64,000 nucleotides of DNA from Baylisascaris procyonis (taxonomy: Eukaryota > Nematoda > Chromadorea > Rhabditida > Ascarididae). Position 1 is the stretch's first letter. Each line of letters opens with the position of its first letter. The notes beneath the pieces are model-generated. The model was not told the origin of the DNA. It saw only the letters and a list, made by a program, of their open reading frames with translations, and searched no databases. This document shows positions 1 through 10,879 of the stretch, in pieces. The stretch is from positions 146,501 to 210,500 of the forward strand of contig JAZARR010000270.1 in the NCBI GenBank assembly GCA_037389465.1, in the 5' to 3' direction. A program made the position numbers and the translations under genes.

Positions 1-884
1 GAACGAGATTTGGGTGGACTTGTTTGAAATTGGTATCAAGCACTTACGTTCAGTAGTTCCAACGTTGAACTGAAAGCAGCTCAATATGTACAGTAGACCG
101 ATGATATAAATGGCGTGTACGAAGAAGCGAAGCGAGCGGAGACCGAAGCACAGAAGCGAAGTCGGGTCGCCTTTAACTGTACAAGACCACTTTGTGGTAT
201 CTGGTTAGCATGCGAATGACGGAATTGAGCTTGGGCTGCTTATATCCCCTTGCTCAACTCCGACTTCGATTTCGTTGATCATTTTCGATTCAGCCTCCTT
301 TCCTTTATTTCGCCTCTTTCTTGGGGCCGTGTTTCCTTTGAGCTTTCTTTCCGTTTCGGTGCAGGTGCATCGGCTGTCCATCTTAGCTAGCGCCGCTGAG
401 ACGGCTAACCGTCTTTTGCTGTTCAACGGCGCGCACGACCACGAATATACTCGCGATTCGCGGCAGAACGCAAATATATCCCGACTATGCCGAGATACGA
501 TTAAGGCAAACTCTTAAATATCAAACTTGACAGATAAGATAATCAATATTCTCGAAGGCGCATACAATTAGGCTGAAATTTTGTGGGCTGTTACTGATGC
601 ATTCCGTACGTGAGCAAGTAACTTGTTCAAAATTACTAACCACATTTACCTTAAGGCACAAAATTTGTATGATTGAACGGAAATCCGAACATTGAGACAT
701 CAAAAGGTGATCAGCCGTTGTGCGATGCAATCCTTTGTCATCATTTTGAAGAATTTTCAAAGGAGTTAATAGTAATAGCTGTTACAAGGAGGACGAAACA
801 ATCAAATGAAGTCTTTATTTTCTCCGTTGAAATGACATAAGGAGTTGCCCTCATAGAAAAAACGATGATAATGTAGAATACAAA

Positions 885-963
885 GAATTTGGTTTATTTC
901 GAAAGGCAAAATGAAAGAAATTCGTTCAGAAACGGCGAAAAATTGGCGAAATAAACCAAATTC
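885..963. repeat. 17-bp perfect inverted repeat with 45-bp loop
   Basis: GAATTTGGTTTATTTCG at 885-901 is exactly reverse-complementary to 947-963. The 45-nt loop also contains GGCGAAA words that recur to the right (to about 988). It could form a stem-loop or be the remains of a small inverted-repeat transposon. No flanking target duplication is evident. Confidence 0.7.
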
Positions 964-1349
964 GGCGAGAAACGGTTTATGGCGAAAAGCTACCGAAGGA
1001 ATACACCTTACATCTAGAAAAAATTGATATTCTTTATAAAAGGCTACGTATCATCATGGGTTTCTTTGTTATTCAAACATGCTGTTCACTGTGAATACGA
1101 CAAAGCAATCTGTGAAAATTTATTAGGCTTATTGTTTTGGGCAACGTTGAATGGCTGCCACTAACCATAGTGAGCTCCTAATTCATGCAGAAGTAGACGC
1201 CGATTGATGCATCCACTATCAGTAATCAACCTAGTTAGTAGCACTAAGAGTGCACATATGTGGACCACAAAATAGTCGCAGAGTGTTTTGATATAGACGT
1301 AAATATGTGGTAATGTTCTTATTTCTTTCATTCCTTTATCCAAGGTGAA

Positions 1350-1375
1350 TTTTTTTTTTTTTTTTGGGGGGGGGG
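1350..1375 (+). repeat. Homopolymer junction T16 then G10
   Basis: Sixteen T are followed directly by ten G. This is a simple-sequence tract prone to length error in sequencing, with no function inferred. Confidence 0.85.
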
Positions 1376-4099
1376 TGAGGGAATTGGGAATTTATGAGAA
1401 GCAAAAAGAGAGGATCCTCAGTGAACTTAAAAGCTGCAAGAAAATGCAACAGCAGAGATTGGATTTCCGTCTTCGAGTTGCAAAATTTGTTTCGCTTAGC
1501 GCATAACACATAAACATCTATTCCTTCAGCTTCTCTTATCTTGCACTACTATCAAGGATCAAAACGTTTACGGAAAAGCACCGTATTATCTTACCAGATG
1601 AATTTCTCCACTGAAATCAGCGACAAAGGCGGTAGCACATTCCATTTTAAGATAAGATAACCTGGGAATGCTTCTACACGTATCAGAATGTCGGTGAAAG
1701 ATCAAAACCTTTATTGCAGGCAGTTCTTCAATAAGATTATTTTTTGACCGCGAATTTACCTCTACAAAATCATTTATAACAATTTCGATAATATGGCACC
1801 AAAAAAAAAACCATAAGCAACGAGATATCAAAGATCATAGAAAGCGTGAAACTTATCGCCACATCCATTGCTGCCTTTACAAATACGTGTGAAATCTCAA
1901 TACTTGCTTCACTTCTTCATCGCCATATTTCCCACATTTCTGCTATATCAGCTCATACAGAGGCATCATCACTAGTAAATTCACAGCACAAAGAGCGATC
2001 ATTGCTCGATAATCCTTGAAGTGACGAGAGAAATTTCAACCCTTTTTTCTAAGAAAATCTCATTGAAAGCATGAGGAAAACGAAAAACTTATCTGCAAAA
2101 GTGGAACAGGAGCAAAGAAATTTTTCGTTTCTTTTATAGAAACTACTTACAGTTACCTTTCAAGTTATCGAATAGTTCGAAACTGTCAAAATCACTACAG
2201 AGTGGAACATACATAAGGTCAAGGATAAGGATATTTCATTCACTGAAACAAGCAGCGACAACTTATAAGGAAGTTAATAAAATAAAAGAAAACTTTTTCA
2301 ATCGTAATGGTTCAAATATTTCTCAATGAGCCACTGTGGCTGACACTTTAGAAAAATATTTTCGAAAGTAACAGAAAATGTGGTCTATAATTTCCGCTTA
2401 TGAAAAGACTTTATTTAATATTTCAATAATGCCGAACATTAACGCTCCATAGCAAATTGATATGATTGCTCAATGCTATTTAGTCGAACAATTGCAATGA
2501 CAAAATAAAAATGAGTGTAAGCCTCAATCGGTTAGTGCCAGATCACCCAACTTAAAATCAATTCATTTTATTGGTCACCCATCAACTCGTGCAATAATGT
2601 GATAATATTAAAGCACAACACAAGTTGCACGGAGACAAAAAGCATTTTGCTCTTCCATAACCGATTAACTGAAACATGACCATCGAGCTTTCAACGAAAT
2701 CGTTTTCTGAAAGTTCATTTTGAGATAAAGGTATCAAATTTTGACTTAACCAAGTATACTACTTTCTCTCTTACACCTGCTACTCGCATCTCGATAAAAA
2801 GGAACACGAAAGCATTTTTGTTTGATTCGTTTGTTAATAAGCATTGCATGGAGCGATATTCAGTTTCAAAAAATTTGAATTTTTTCGCTCGATATTGCAT
2901 TTGCTTCAGTTTAATGAGAATTCATCCCTTACATAGCATCATGCCCTCTGACACCATCATTTTCATCTTTCTTCTTTTACGGTGCGCCTTGGAGAGCATC
3001 GACTTGCCTCAAGCGCCGTTCCTTCGGAAGGAGCTCCTGCAAAAAAAGAAACCGATAACGGCAAGTTTCTAGAAACTTTTCTTTGTATTCTGCGAAAAGC
3101 TCAACATTACTGAATGAATCGTTTAGTGAAAAAACGACATTTAAATTTAGCTGCTTCAATTATATGCCTGCAAAAGAATTGTATAATATATATTAGTTGT
3201 ACCAGTCTTCTACCGCTAACGTCTCACATCTAAACATCTGCATTTGCCAGAAAGAAGAGGAAGAAGGAAAGGAAGGATGGAGCCATCGCATGCGGTCCGA
3301 AAAATAATTACACCGATGCAGCAGAAGACTTGCCGCCTCAAATGCCCATCAGGGCCCCTAAGACGCTACCAGATCCGTTCTAGAGCACTGAGGTGGCATA
3401 AAAAACTTCGGAATTCTTAGAAGGGGAAGAGCATTGACTGATCTTCATCTGGAGATTTGAAATATGTTTTTCAATCTGAAAGAGTAGCACTTAACTTGTC
3501 AAAATATGATTTCATTCAATGATAACAATTCACTTCTGTATCCACGGCATTGGTGCGACAACCAGACGGCTTTGATTTCGAGAGATCACCAAAGGTACAC
3601 CGTTAAAAGCGCTAGAACATCATTCTAACCATATGAAAACAACGTGCGTATTGAAGCATCAAACTGAGCTGGTAACCTAATAATGAGTTATGGATCGATA
3701 TGAGGCAATCAATTTCCTTATGTGGCATTATTCGCCTCAACGATCTTTGGCAATGAGACTCAGACTCGAGAGTTCGGAAATGATGACTGCATCTGAATGC
3801 ATCAGAATGTGCCAAAGTTCTGTGCACATGAGGGAATGAGCATTACGGATTGGATGCAATAGTAGTGCTATCGTCAGTCAACACTAATGATTCGACTTTT
3901 GTTGGCAACACCGTTGACAAGTTCGACCACATTCACAAGAACTCGATAGCTGGTCGATGATTGAAGTTCAAACCCTACCTGGCAGAGCAGTGGAGGATGA
4001 AATGAAGCGTCGCAAAAATGTGAAATTTCTTTTACTTAATTTGGGCAACGTGACAGCAACATTGCTGATCCGCATTGTATGAATAAAGGATGAAGTGCT

Positions 4100-4172
4100 T
4101 CTATTATTACTGTTATCATTATTGCTATTACTTTCATTAACAACAGTTATTACTACTACCATTATTATCATT
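4100..4172 (+). repeat. Low-complexity ATT/ACT-type trinucleotide tract
   Basis: Imperfect trinucleotides (ATT, ACT, TTA, CTA) give an artificial Leu/Ile/Thr-rich translation. It lies just upstream of the splice acceptor of the candidate gene at 4200 and is probably outron or promoter sequence, not coding. Confidence 0.6.
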
Positions 4173-4190
4173 GGCACTTATAAGCTGGAA

Positions 4191-4197
4191 TTTTCAG
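4191..4197 (+). promoter_or_regulatory. Candidate trans-splice (spliced-leader) acceptor
   Basis: TTTTCAG, the nematode 3' splice consensus, ends at 4197 and the ATG of a signal-peptide exon begins at 4200. An acceptor 2 nt ahead of the start codon is the usual arrangement of SL1-trans-spliced nematode genes. It could instead be an ordinary cis acceptor of a 5' UTR intron. Confidence 0.5.
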
Positions 4198-4199
4198 GT

Positions 4200-5951
4200 A
4201 TGGAAACCCAATTTCCATCAGCTGCATTCATGCTGCTGTCTTTTGTTGTTGTCGGTCTGTTCTTATCGGTAAGGTTGTGGATTGTCTTCAAAAATCGCGT
4301 ATCTTCTTCAGTTTTCTTGGCGAGAAAGCCCTCAGTGTTTTCATAAGCGCCGAACTTAATTCTCCACTCACTTATTTCCTATGCAGCGTCAGCCTCGTCA
4401 CTCACACTCAATGTGAGTAAACTGTCAAAGAAGCCATATGAAACCACTTTCAAACAATATGCAGCAATCCATTCCCCTTTCAAAACACAGCTTGAAGGAG
4501 AAAATGTTATGAAAACACTGATTTGAGATGAAAAGGTCAGAAATGGCGAAAGCTCAGTAAAAAGAGCCACCAGAGAGATCAAAAATCAGGAGGCAATGAT
4601 TGGAGGAGGTTCTCGAAATATCGCAAATTCGAGCTAATGCAGTGACACGATCGAATGAATTCCTCAACATTCACAAAATAAGTGAGCAACGGTATCGAAG
4701 AATAAATTTTTTGAAAGAGAAATCCATGCAAATACGTGTGTGTTTCGATTTCAGGAACATTTTACAGTATCAGCGGAGAATTCGTCAACGACTTCCCAAG
4801 AATCACTAGAAGATCTACTAGCTGTCTATAAAACGACGGGCAATATTATGCTTATGAATGACAGTCATGCTGAAAATTTATCTGCTGAAGCCGTAACGCA
4901 TAACAACATTAGTAACACTAGTTACTACATGATTGAACACGAAAGTAGCACTAACGAAAAGCCATCAGCTCATGTCACAAATGGCAGTCAAATGATCCAA
5001 ACATTCACTCGCAATTCGACAACCGCTCACACTTCTCGACATTCTTATTATACTACGGCTAAAACTCAAAAAACACCCAAACCTACAAGCAACGCCGATG
5101 GATTCACTTCTGCTCTGTCAACAATCGATACTCCTACGCGGTCGACTGCCACGTTTGGCGAAGACTCAAGCGGAGATGAGCGTTCAACGGTGTCGAAACA
5201 GTCAAGCAAGTTGAGTAACCCCCGGCAAAAATTCCAACCGCATGAAGGAGCCGCAATTGAAGAATCGGCCATATTGGCAAAATCTCAAAAGATATTCAGT
5301 TAGTCGTCTTGTTGCAATACGTGAGAATAATAATTCCAAGAGCGCTCTAATGAGTCTTTCCATCCTTGGTATTTGGTAGACATAAGGCATGTATTATTGC
5401 TGCTTATATTGTCTCCAGCGAACGTGCAATCCTATTCTGGCGCATCGAACAATTTGACGGTACTGCACCTAAAAATAGAAAACGCCAGACGAGAAGCGGT
5501 AAGCTGCGATCAACATAGAAATCTTCCACCGTCACAAATTTTTATCGTCGATGAAACTAATTGAAACCAAGATGGAAGACTCTTTAAGTAATTTAGTTTT
5601 TTAAAGTGACCTTTTTTAAAGTAAGTGATCGGAATTTTTAAGTAATTCAAAAGTAATTCATTGTAACATCGATCATTAAAGCAGCTTAGAATGTGTGTGA
5701 AAAAATATTGATGCTAGCAAGTTGAGCCTTTCGATCTACCTGTCGGCGACATAGCACATTGCTCAATTGATTTAAAAATTTGCGAGTTTACATTGTTTTT
5801 AGGTCGAAGAACTTTAATCGCAATATTGGTTTTCTCAACACTCGCTTGTGCGGTATCAATCGGTTTGTTTGCACTCATTTACACGGGAAAAATTATGGCT
5901 CCGAACGTTACGCCCACATCTCCGGACATGCGTTCCGCAAGAAATCTTTGA
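4200..5951 (+). CDS. Candidate secreted/membrane Ser/Thr-rich glycoprotein gene (multi-exon)
   Basis: I do not recognise the family. Exon 1 (4200-4268, 23 codons, ends in phase 0 at GTAAGG) has a hydrophobic run MLLSFVVVGLFLS typical of a signal peptide. Exon 2 starts at 4755 after TTTCAG, also in phase 0. It is open to a TAG at 5301-5303 and is Ser/Thr-rich with seven N-glycosylation sequons (NSS, NDS, NLS, NIS, NTS, NGS, NST), which suggests a mucin-like ectodomain. Downstream, an acceptor ending at 5802 precedes sequence that in one frame reads a membrane helix (LIAILVFSTLACAVSIGL) preceded by RRT, followed by a short tail and a TGA at 5949-5951. Exon 2 can reach that frame through a weak donor at 5215 (GTAACC). 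A possible 80-nt exon at 5419-5498 has good splice sites but uncertain phase. A perfect donor (GTAAGT) at 5962 suggests a second reading of the last exon. Exon 1 to exon 2 is the best-supported part. The 3' structure is inference. Confidence 0.45.
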
Positions 5952-6850
5952 TTAGACTCTTTGTAAGTACTGTCATCTTAAATTTTATAAAAAAACCTTA
6001 AAAACTGCCCCATTTTTCTTTACCGGGAACATCGAAGAAAATTTCCGGGAGAAAACAGAAGCAAACAAAACCTCAAACGGGAATATGCTCACTGCAGATA
6101 TGGAAACATGCTCATCTTCAACATAACTGCTTTGGCTCATAAATGCAAGCTCCCGACCGTCATTTGAAAAAATCTACCTCGTCCCATTTTGGCCGCTTTC
6201 TCCTCCTGTTGGTAGGTACCGGCCAGCTCCCTATATTTTGATGCTGAGTTCAAGCTACTTTATTCATAGCCACCTACCTTAATATTCACAAGTTGGTTGA
6301 ATAGCAACTAATAGGAGCATTTCTTTTAGATTGGTGGAAACAAACCGACGAACAGTGTTCTTAGGAAGGAACTCCTTAGATAATTTGATTGTATAGTAAC
6401 TCTCCACCTGCAAGAATGATGAAAGGTATATCTAAGAGCCATTTGGCACCCTGAAGTGGTTACTGCTTCCTGCACATGCTTATGAAATGCCTCATGTCGC
6501 GTCGTGCCGTGCAAAATCAATGCATTCACTTCACGTTATTCAATATGCCACCGATAAATCTTACTATTTCTTTTTCAAACGTTACGCACTGAAGATGTAT
6601 ATGCCTCTGCTTCGGCTACCGCCCACCTTAAGCGGCCCTTTCATCGCAGAGAAAAAATTCCGGGAAAAGTTGAGGGTCGGGGGGCATGGACCACGATGTG
6701 ATATTCCCCAAAAACTGGAATCTGAGTGCACAGACAGAACATAATAACAACGAAACACTAACGCGCCACCAGCACTCAGGCAGCTTGGGTACTGAGTTGG
6801 CTATAGGTTTCACTTCGGTCAGACACACCAACCAGCAGGCTTCTGATACC
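5952..6850. other. Spacer with no supported gene
   Basis: It starts with a strong donor-like GTAAGT at 5962, so it may be 3' UTR or intron of the preceding candidate gene. Short ORFs at 6326-6744 carry no recognisable motif. The right end may contain eroded Ty3/gypsy pol sequence upstream of the integrase remnant, but I cannot align it by eye. Confidence 0.5.
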
Positions 6851-7846
6851 GTGACAGGCTCCTTGGATACTGCAGACATAACCACAGAGAGAAATCGAGG
6901 ATGCTCATTCCAAGTGGCCGGAAGTCATTTATATGCCTCGTATCACCACAGAACAAACCACTGAAGCGCTGAAAACTATTTTCTGCCGATTCGGCTTCCC
7001 TTAATTTCTCATTTGCGATAACGGAACAGAGTTTACGGCAGCAAAGTTTGCGTTGTTCTGTGCAGAATTTGGCATCCGACATGTGACTTCAACGCCGTAT
7101 CATACTGCAGTTAAATGGGCAAGCGGAGTGTTTTGTGGATATCCTAAAACGCTCACTAAAGAAATCAGCGTCTGATAGGAGGACGCAAGGGGATAGGTTG
7201 CGCGAATTTCTGATGAAGTATAGAGTGACACCACATCCAAGTACGGGACTGACACCGTCTGAAATGATGATGAAGCGGAGAATTAGAACTGTGTTTGAGT
7301 TGATGTTTCCAAAAGGAACAGGGAAACTACAAGAGACGAAGCGCAAAATGGAAATGAAAACACGAGCTAGGAAAAGCGAGGAATTTAAGATTGGCGATTA
7401 TGCAATTGTTCGTGACTACGTGAGCCAGAGTAGGCCGTAGAGGACAGGAAGGATAATTGGAAGAGAAGTCAACGTCATATGGTTCGTGAAGGTTGGAAAA
7501 GTGACGTGGAGGCGTCATAACAACCAAATACGTTGTCAGCGTGCTGATCTTAATTTCAGAGCTTCGAGGAAGGTCGCGGTCTCTGTTTGATGACAGCACG
7601 CCACGTGAGGACAGTACAAGTGCATACGCTCCAAAACGCGGCGCAGTGGACAACCTCAACGATGGTTCCTCGGTCACTGGCAGCTTTGGTAGTGGCCAGC
7701 GCTCGCAACATGACGCGTACGATCGTACATCAAAGAGGCATGGTGACACTGATTCAACGGTGGTGACTGAAGCATTGGACAACGACGAGGAACCTCGCGA
7801 CCAAGAAGTTCTTCCACAACTTCGTCGTTCAAGTCGCGTCGTTTGA
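6851..7846 (+). pseudogene. Ty3/gypsy (K02A2.6-like) integrase and pol C-terminus, decayed
   Basis: Translating across frames shows a retroviral-type integrase core: DAHSKWPEV, then ICDNGTEF with the second catalytic Asp at about 7017, then NGQAE with the catalytic Glu at about 7126. The Asp-Glu spacing is 36 codons plus one base, so a D35E core has taken a one-base insertion. The usual DFAGP segment with the first catalytic Asp is missing, which implies an internal deletion. A TAA interrupts at 7002-7004, a TAG at 7438-7440, and a further frame change follows near 7560-7590. Downstream, VTWRRHNNQIR matches the gypsy integrase C-terminal module and LRRSSRVV the usual pol tail. In life this enzyme inserts element cDNA into the host genome. 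This copy is dead. Confidence 0.8.
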
Positions 7847-7884
7847 CACCCGGACCGGCTCAGTTATTGAAGAACTCGGGGGAG

Positions 7885-8278
7885 TGTTAACGAGTGATCT
7901 ATGTTAAAGTGTGATCTATACAATCAAATAGTCTCGTGATTGCAGTGGTAGTTGTGATCTGCATTTGTGTAATAGGTTATATGCTGCTCACACTTGTTTG
8001 ATCTTGATGTGATATCTCCCCCATATGAATTATGTCCTCCCATGCTTTCGGGGCCGTAGCCGAGCTATAAGTAGGGTGCGGTCTCGCTTGTTAATCAGTC
8101 GCTGTGTTTTCGCTACCCGGGTTGTGTGACGTCGTAAGAATTGTGTTTCTTCTTTCGTGCCACCTATCAATGCCCTGACACGGTCGCATTAGCACCATGT
8201 GAAAATGTCCAGCCTAAAACGCAATATTTGATGTCTACCCGCGTCGTCCTTCTGCGGTGGAGTGCATTATTGTTGACA
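7885..8278 (+). repeat. Probable 3' LTR of the gypsy remnant
   Basis: Immediately after the pol tail a purine tract (GGGGGAG, ending at 7884) is followed by TGTTAACGAG. That is the expected order polypurine tract then LTR starting with TG. The right end is less certain: GTTGACA ending at 8278 is a near-complement of TGTTAAC and gives an LTR of about 394 bp. An internal TATA-like GAGCTATAAG occurs near 8060. No matching 5' LTR is in the window, so the boundaries rest on these signals alone. Confidence 0.5.
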
Positions 8279-8980
8279 TGTTATAGCGTTTCTTTTTGCA
8301 CTGGGGCGATGACGCCTGCTGAATCTTCCAGGCACTGAAAAAGTGCGGCGGAGAATAGGTGAAAACCGACAAGCAGACTAGGCCGATCATAATTCAGCCG
8401 AACGCTATCCTCACTCCAATAAACGTCGGTGACGACACTATGGACCACTGGGTACACGGGCACGTTTGGACACCGAAAATAAATGGATAGCACATGAGAT
8501 TGTTGAATTTTTACGCCGGCATGGTAACATCGTAAGCAATGTTCATGAAGTATACTGAATTCGTGGGACAATAAACTGTGGCTATAATCAGGAGAGGAAA
8601 AAGCAGAAAGCCCTGGTCGGAAAGAAGGACCGAAATCACGAGGGGAAATTGAGATGAGCGCTGGGCAGGTGAGCGTCTCGGCTTGCTGGCCCTCAAGTCT
8701 CCCTGATGCCCAGTGTAAAAGTAGAACATGCACATTTCAATGCTTTATTTCAAACCAGTGGGTTAAAGACTACATCCCCTTGATCCCTTGCTTTGATCCC
8801 CATGCAACTCGGTAGAACTGTATATGCAAAAATATAAAAATGTAAATTTACGCAATTATGGAGATCTCAGTTTCCTTCATTGGACAAGTTTGGGTCATGC
8901 ACTGCTGATTTCGTATCATAAAACCAACAAACGCAATTACTAAGTAAAACAGGTGATACAGGCCACCCCTAGTCCACGTC
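8279..8980. other. Spacer with an unassigned minus-strand ORF (8281-8733)
   Basis: A 150-codon open frame on the minus strand spans 8281-8733. It has no motif I recognise, begins beside the LTR end and could be chance or part of another eroded mobile element. Nothing else is supported here. Confidence 0.4.
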
Positions 8981-9245
8981 CTCCACGGGGATCGAACCAC
9001 CAGCTATCAGAGATAAGGACAAACACCGCAAGAAGCTATCTACAAGCACTTTTCAATCTCTGATTTTTCACATATTATAAGGTAACATTTTGAGAATTAA
9101 TTCTAATACAACCGGCTGTGTTAGAGTAATCCGTATGCAAAATACTGACGAGAGTTGAAAAAGGAAGAAGTGGCAGCTGGCACGGAACGTCCCTGGCTCC
9201 GGACCTTAGCCAAGCCCTTAACCGCTGAGCTTTGCGTGCTGCTCA
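8981..9245 (-). repeat. Possible tRNA-derived SINE-like sequence
   Basis: On the minus strand 8987-8998 gives GGTTCGATCCCC, a perfect pol III B box. Further upstream on the same strand 9219-9232 gives AAGCTCAGCGGTTA, a good A-box match. They are about 220 bp apart, too far for one tRNA, so this is either a SINE with inserted sequence or two separate tRNA-like fragments. No tRNA cloverleaf closes around either box. Confidence 0.3.
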
Positions 9246-10590
9246 AACCTTCATTTTTTATATTTTGTTGTGTTTTATGCAATAACGGAAAAAACGCTAT
9301 TTAATCTCCTTTTAATCCGCTTAATCCGTACTTTCTTAATGTAAACAGCTGCGGATGAAAATACAATGGTCAGCTCGTTGAGCTCTCTCATTTGATATGA
9401 GAATTGGAAAAATTGGGGAGGAAAAATTTCTTTCACAAATCTACGTTCTATAGCCATCGATGCTTGAAAAATCGCTATTTCTGGAGTATCATATCTCGCC
9501 TCCTCGAAAGCGAGGATGGATGAAGAGAAATCGCTGGCTCGGTCTTGACAAGCTCTCTGAATAGATCACAAAATAAGACACGAAGCTCTACCAGGAGCAG
9601 AAAGCCGGATCGCTCAAAATCGCGAAAAGAGATTTCATGAAAATCGGCTCCAAGGAGCGAAATTTTCATTTCTCTGAAAGTTGCAACTCTTTCCACGTAG
9701 ATGATAGAACAATAAATGCTGATTAACTATAAGTGAAGGTGCAACCCAAAAGGTTGCATCAGGGTCGAGATAAAGCCGCTTATACCACACACCCACACAC
9801 CCTACCCTATATAACATCTATAGGGGCATGCGGATTGTATACTCTTGAGGAATGTGAATTTACATGTCAGAAGGAAGTAACGCAAACAGGGACTCTTTGC
9901 GCTCAAAAATTGGTTAGTGATTTGTACCTACCCCAGCGACTCTTTGCACCCTCTCTCCGAGGAAATTATATTTACCCGAAAAGATGACGAACAGAGTGAG
10001 TATGTATATTTTCCTGATGAACTCATCGAGATCTATCGTTCGACACCAAAAGCACCGAAATTGGAGACAAAAAATATTTTTCGAAAAGATCCCTGTACCT
10101 CTTCACGATTAAAAAACTGCGATTTTTGGAATTTTTTTCTCGGCTCCTGTTTGTCCAGCGGCGGTAGTCGATATACCGTTCGAGAGGCCCGGCGTGCTAA
10201 TGACGAATCACGAAACAACTTAGCACTATATTAAACATCAGCCGAGAACGAGAACCACCAAATTGCAAAAATCGAGATTTCAGAAATTCTGGCAGGTCGA
10301 TTCGATTTTGAACTTTTCTCCCGGAATCTAACAATGTATATATCGTTCGATAGAGCCTTGAAAGTTGTATAGAACGAAACAATCCTCAGCGCCGTAGGCG
10401 TCACCGAGAAAAAAAACCGGAAATATAAATTGCAGTTCATTTATATAAAAATACAACATTCGCACACCTATAGTTTCCCTCCTTTCAAGTTATCCAGCGC
10501 ACAATGCACATATTCGTGATCAGCTCCTCGAGATCTATCGTTTGACACCAAAACCATCGAAGTTGGAAACAAAAAATATTTTCCGAAAAG
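9246..10590. other. Repeat-like spacer left of the BEL element
   Basis: No gene is supported. The segment contains an imperfect direct duplication: about 10015-10089 and about 10509-10588 share CGAGATCTATCGTT, GACACCAAAA and ACAAAAAATATTTT in the same order. The second copy ends exactly where the 5' LTR of BEL element A starts. Confidence 0.6.
10015..10588 (+). repeat. Imperfect direct repeat pair of about 75-80 bp
   Basis: Copies lie at about 10015-10089 and 10509-10588. By eye identity is around 80 percent over the shared core. Origin unknown; possibly an older dispersed repeat. Confidence 0.6.
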
Positions 10591-10879
10591 TGTCGAGAAG
10601 AATCGATTCCTAAGCGTATCGAAGATGCCGTTCTCGGCTGGCGCTGATAAGATTCACAAAATTTCCTTTTCAAAGTCGTTTGGATTTAGAAATGCTCATT
10701 TCTCAGATTTGTGAATTCTTCAAAAGAAAATGCAAATTATCCATCAAAGAATTTGCCTAAAGCAATACAAATTATCTATTAAAGAATTTGCCTAAGTAAA
10801 CTGTATATAAGCACCGCTCTATGTCAATAAATTGATTGGTTGGTTCATTCGTTGGATCATCAACATCGCGTCTCCGCCA
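10591..10879 (+). repeat. 5' LTR of BEL element A (289 bp)
   Basis: Aligns with 16473-16725. It contains a TATATAA box at 10804-10810 and AATAAA at 10826-10831. It also holds a tandem duplication of about 36 bp (CAAATTATC ... AAAGAATTTGCCTAA, twice) that is single in the 3' LTR and double in element B. Confidence 0.92.

Larger units (their letters stand above)
1..4199. other. Low-density sequence with no supported gene
   Basis: I find no open reading frame here with recognisable domain content. All ORFs are under about 90 codons and lack family motifs. Several exon-like signals occur, for example a TTTCAG/GTAAGT pair on the minus strand at 48-69, but no chain of exons can be supported. The stretch holds one perfect inverted repeat (885-901 and 947-963), a T16G10 homopolymer junction (1350-1375) and a low-complexity trinucleotide tract near its right end. 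It is most likely intergenic or intronic DNA. Small exons of a long gene cannot be excluded without transcript data. Confidence 0.6.

Noticed and set aside
4095..4199. ORF with Leu/Ile/Thr runs read as a longer N-terminus of the candidate gene
   Set aside because: It comes from a trinucleotide tract and crosses a consensus TTTTCAG acceptor. The ATG at 4200 alone gives a normal signal peptide.
4387..4412. 26-nt exon between exons 1 and 2 of the candidate gene (ATGCAG ... GTGAGT)
   Set aside because: 26 nt would break the phase-0 to phase-0 join of 4268 and 4755, and it is not needed.
5373..5564. Apparent small secreted protein starting in a hydrophobic stretch
   Set aside because: The start codon is TTG and the hydrophobic part is the pyrimidine-rich run before a splice acceptor. 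Only 5419-5498 is a plausible exon.
8281..8733. 150-codon minus-strand ORF as a gene
   Set aside because: No motif or similarity is visible and it sits among eroded repeats. It is noted only as an open frame.
8987..8998. Intact tRNA gene around the B box
   Set aside because: The T-arm stem does not pair fully and no acceptor stem or anticodon arm closes around it.
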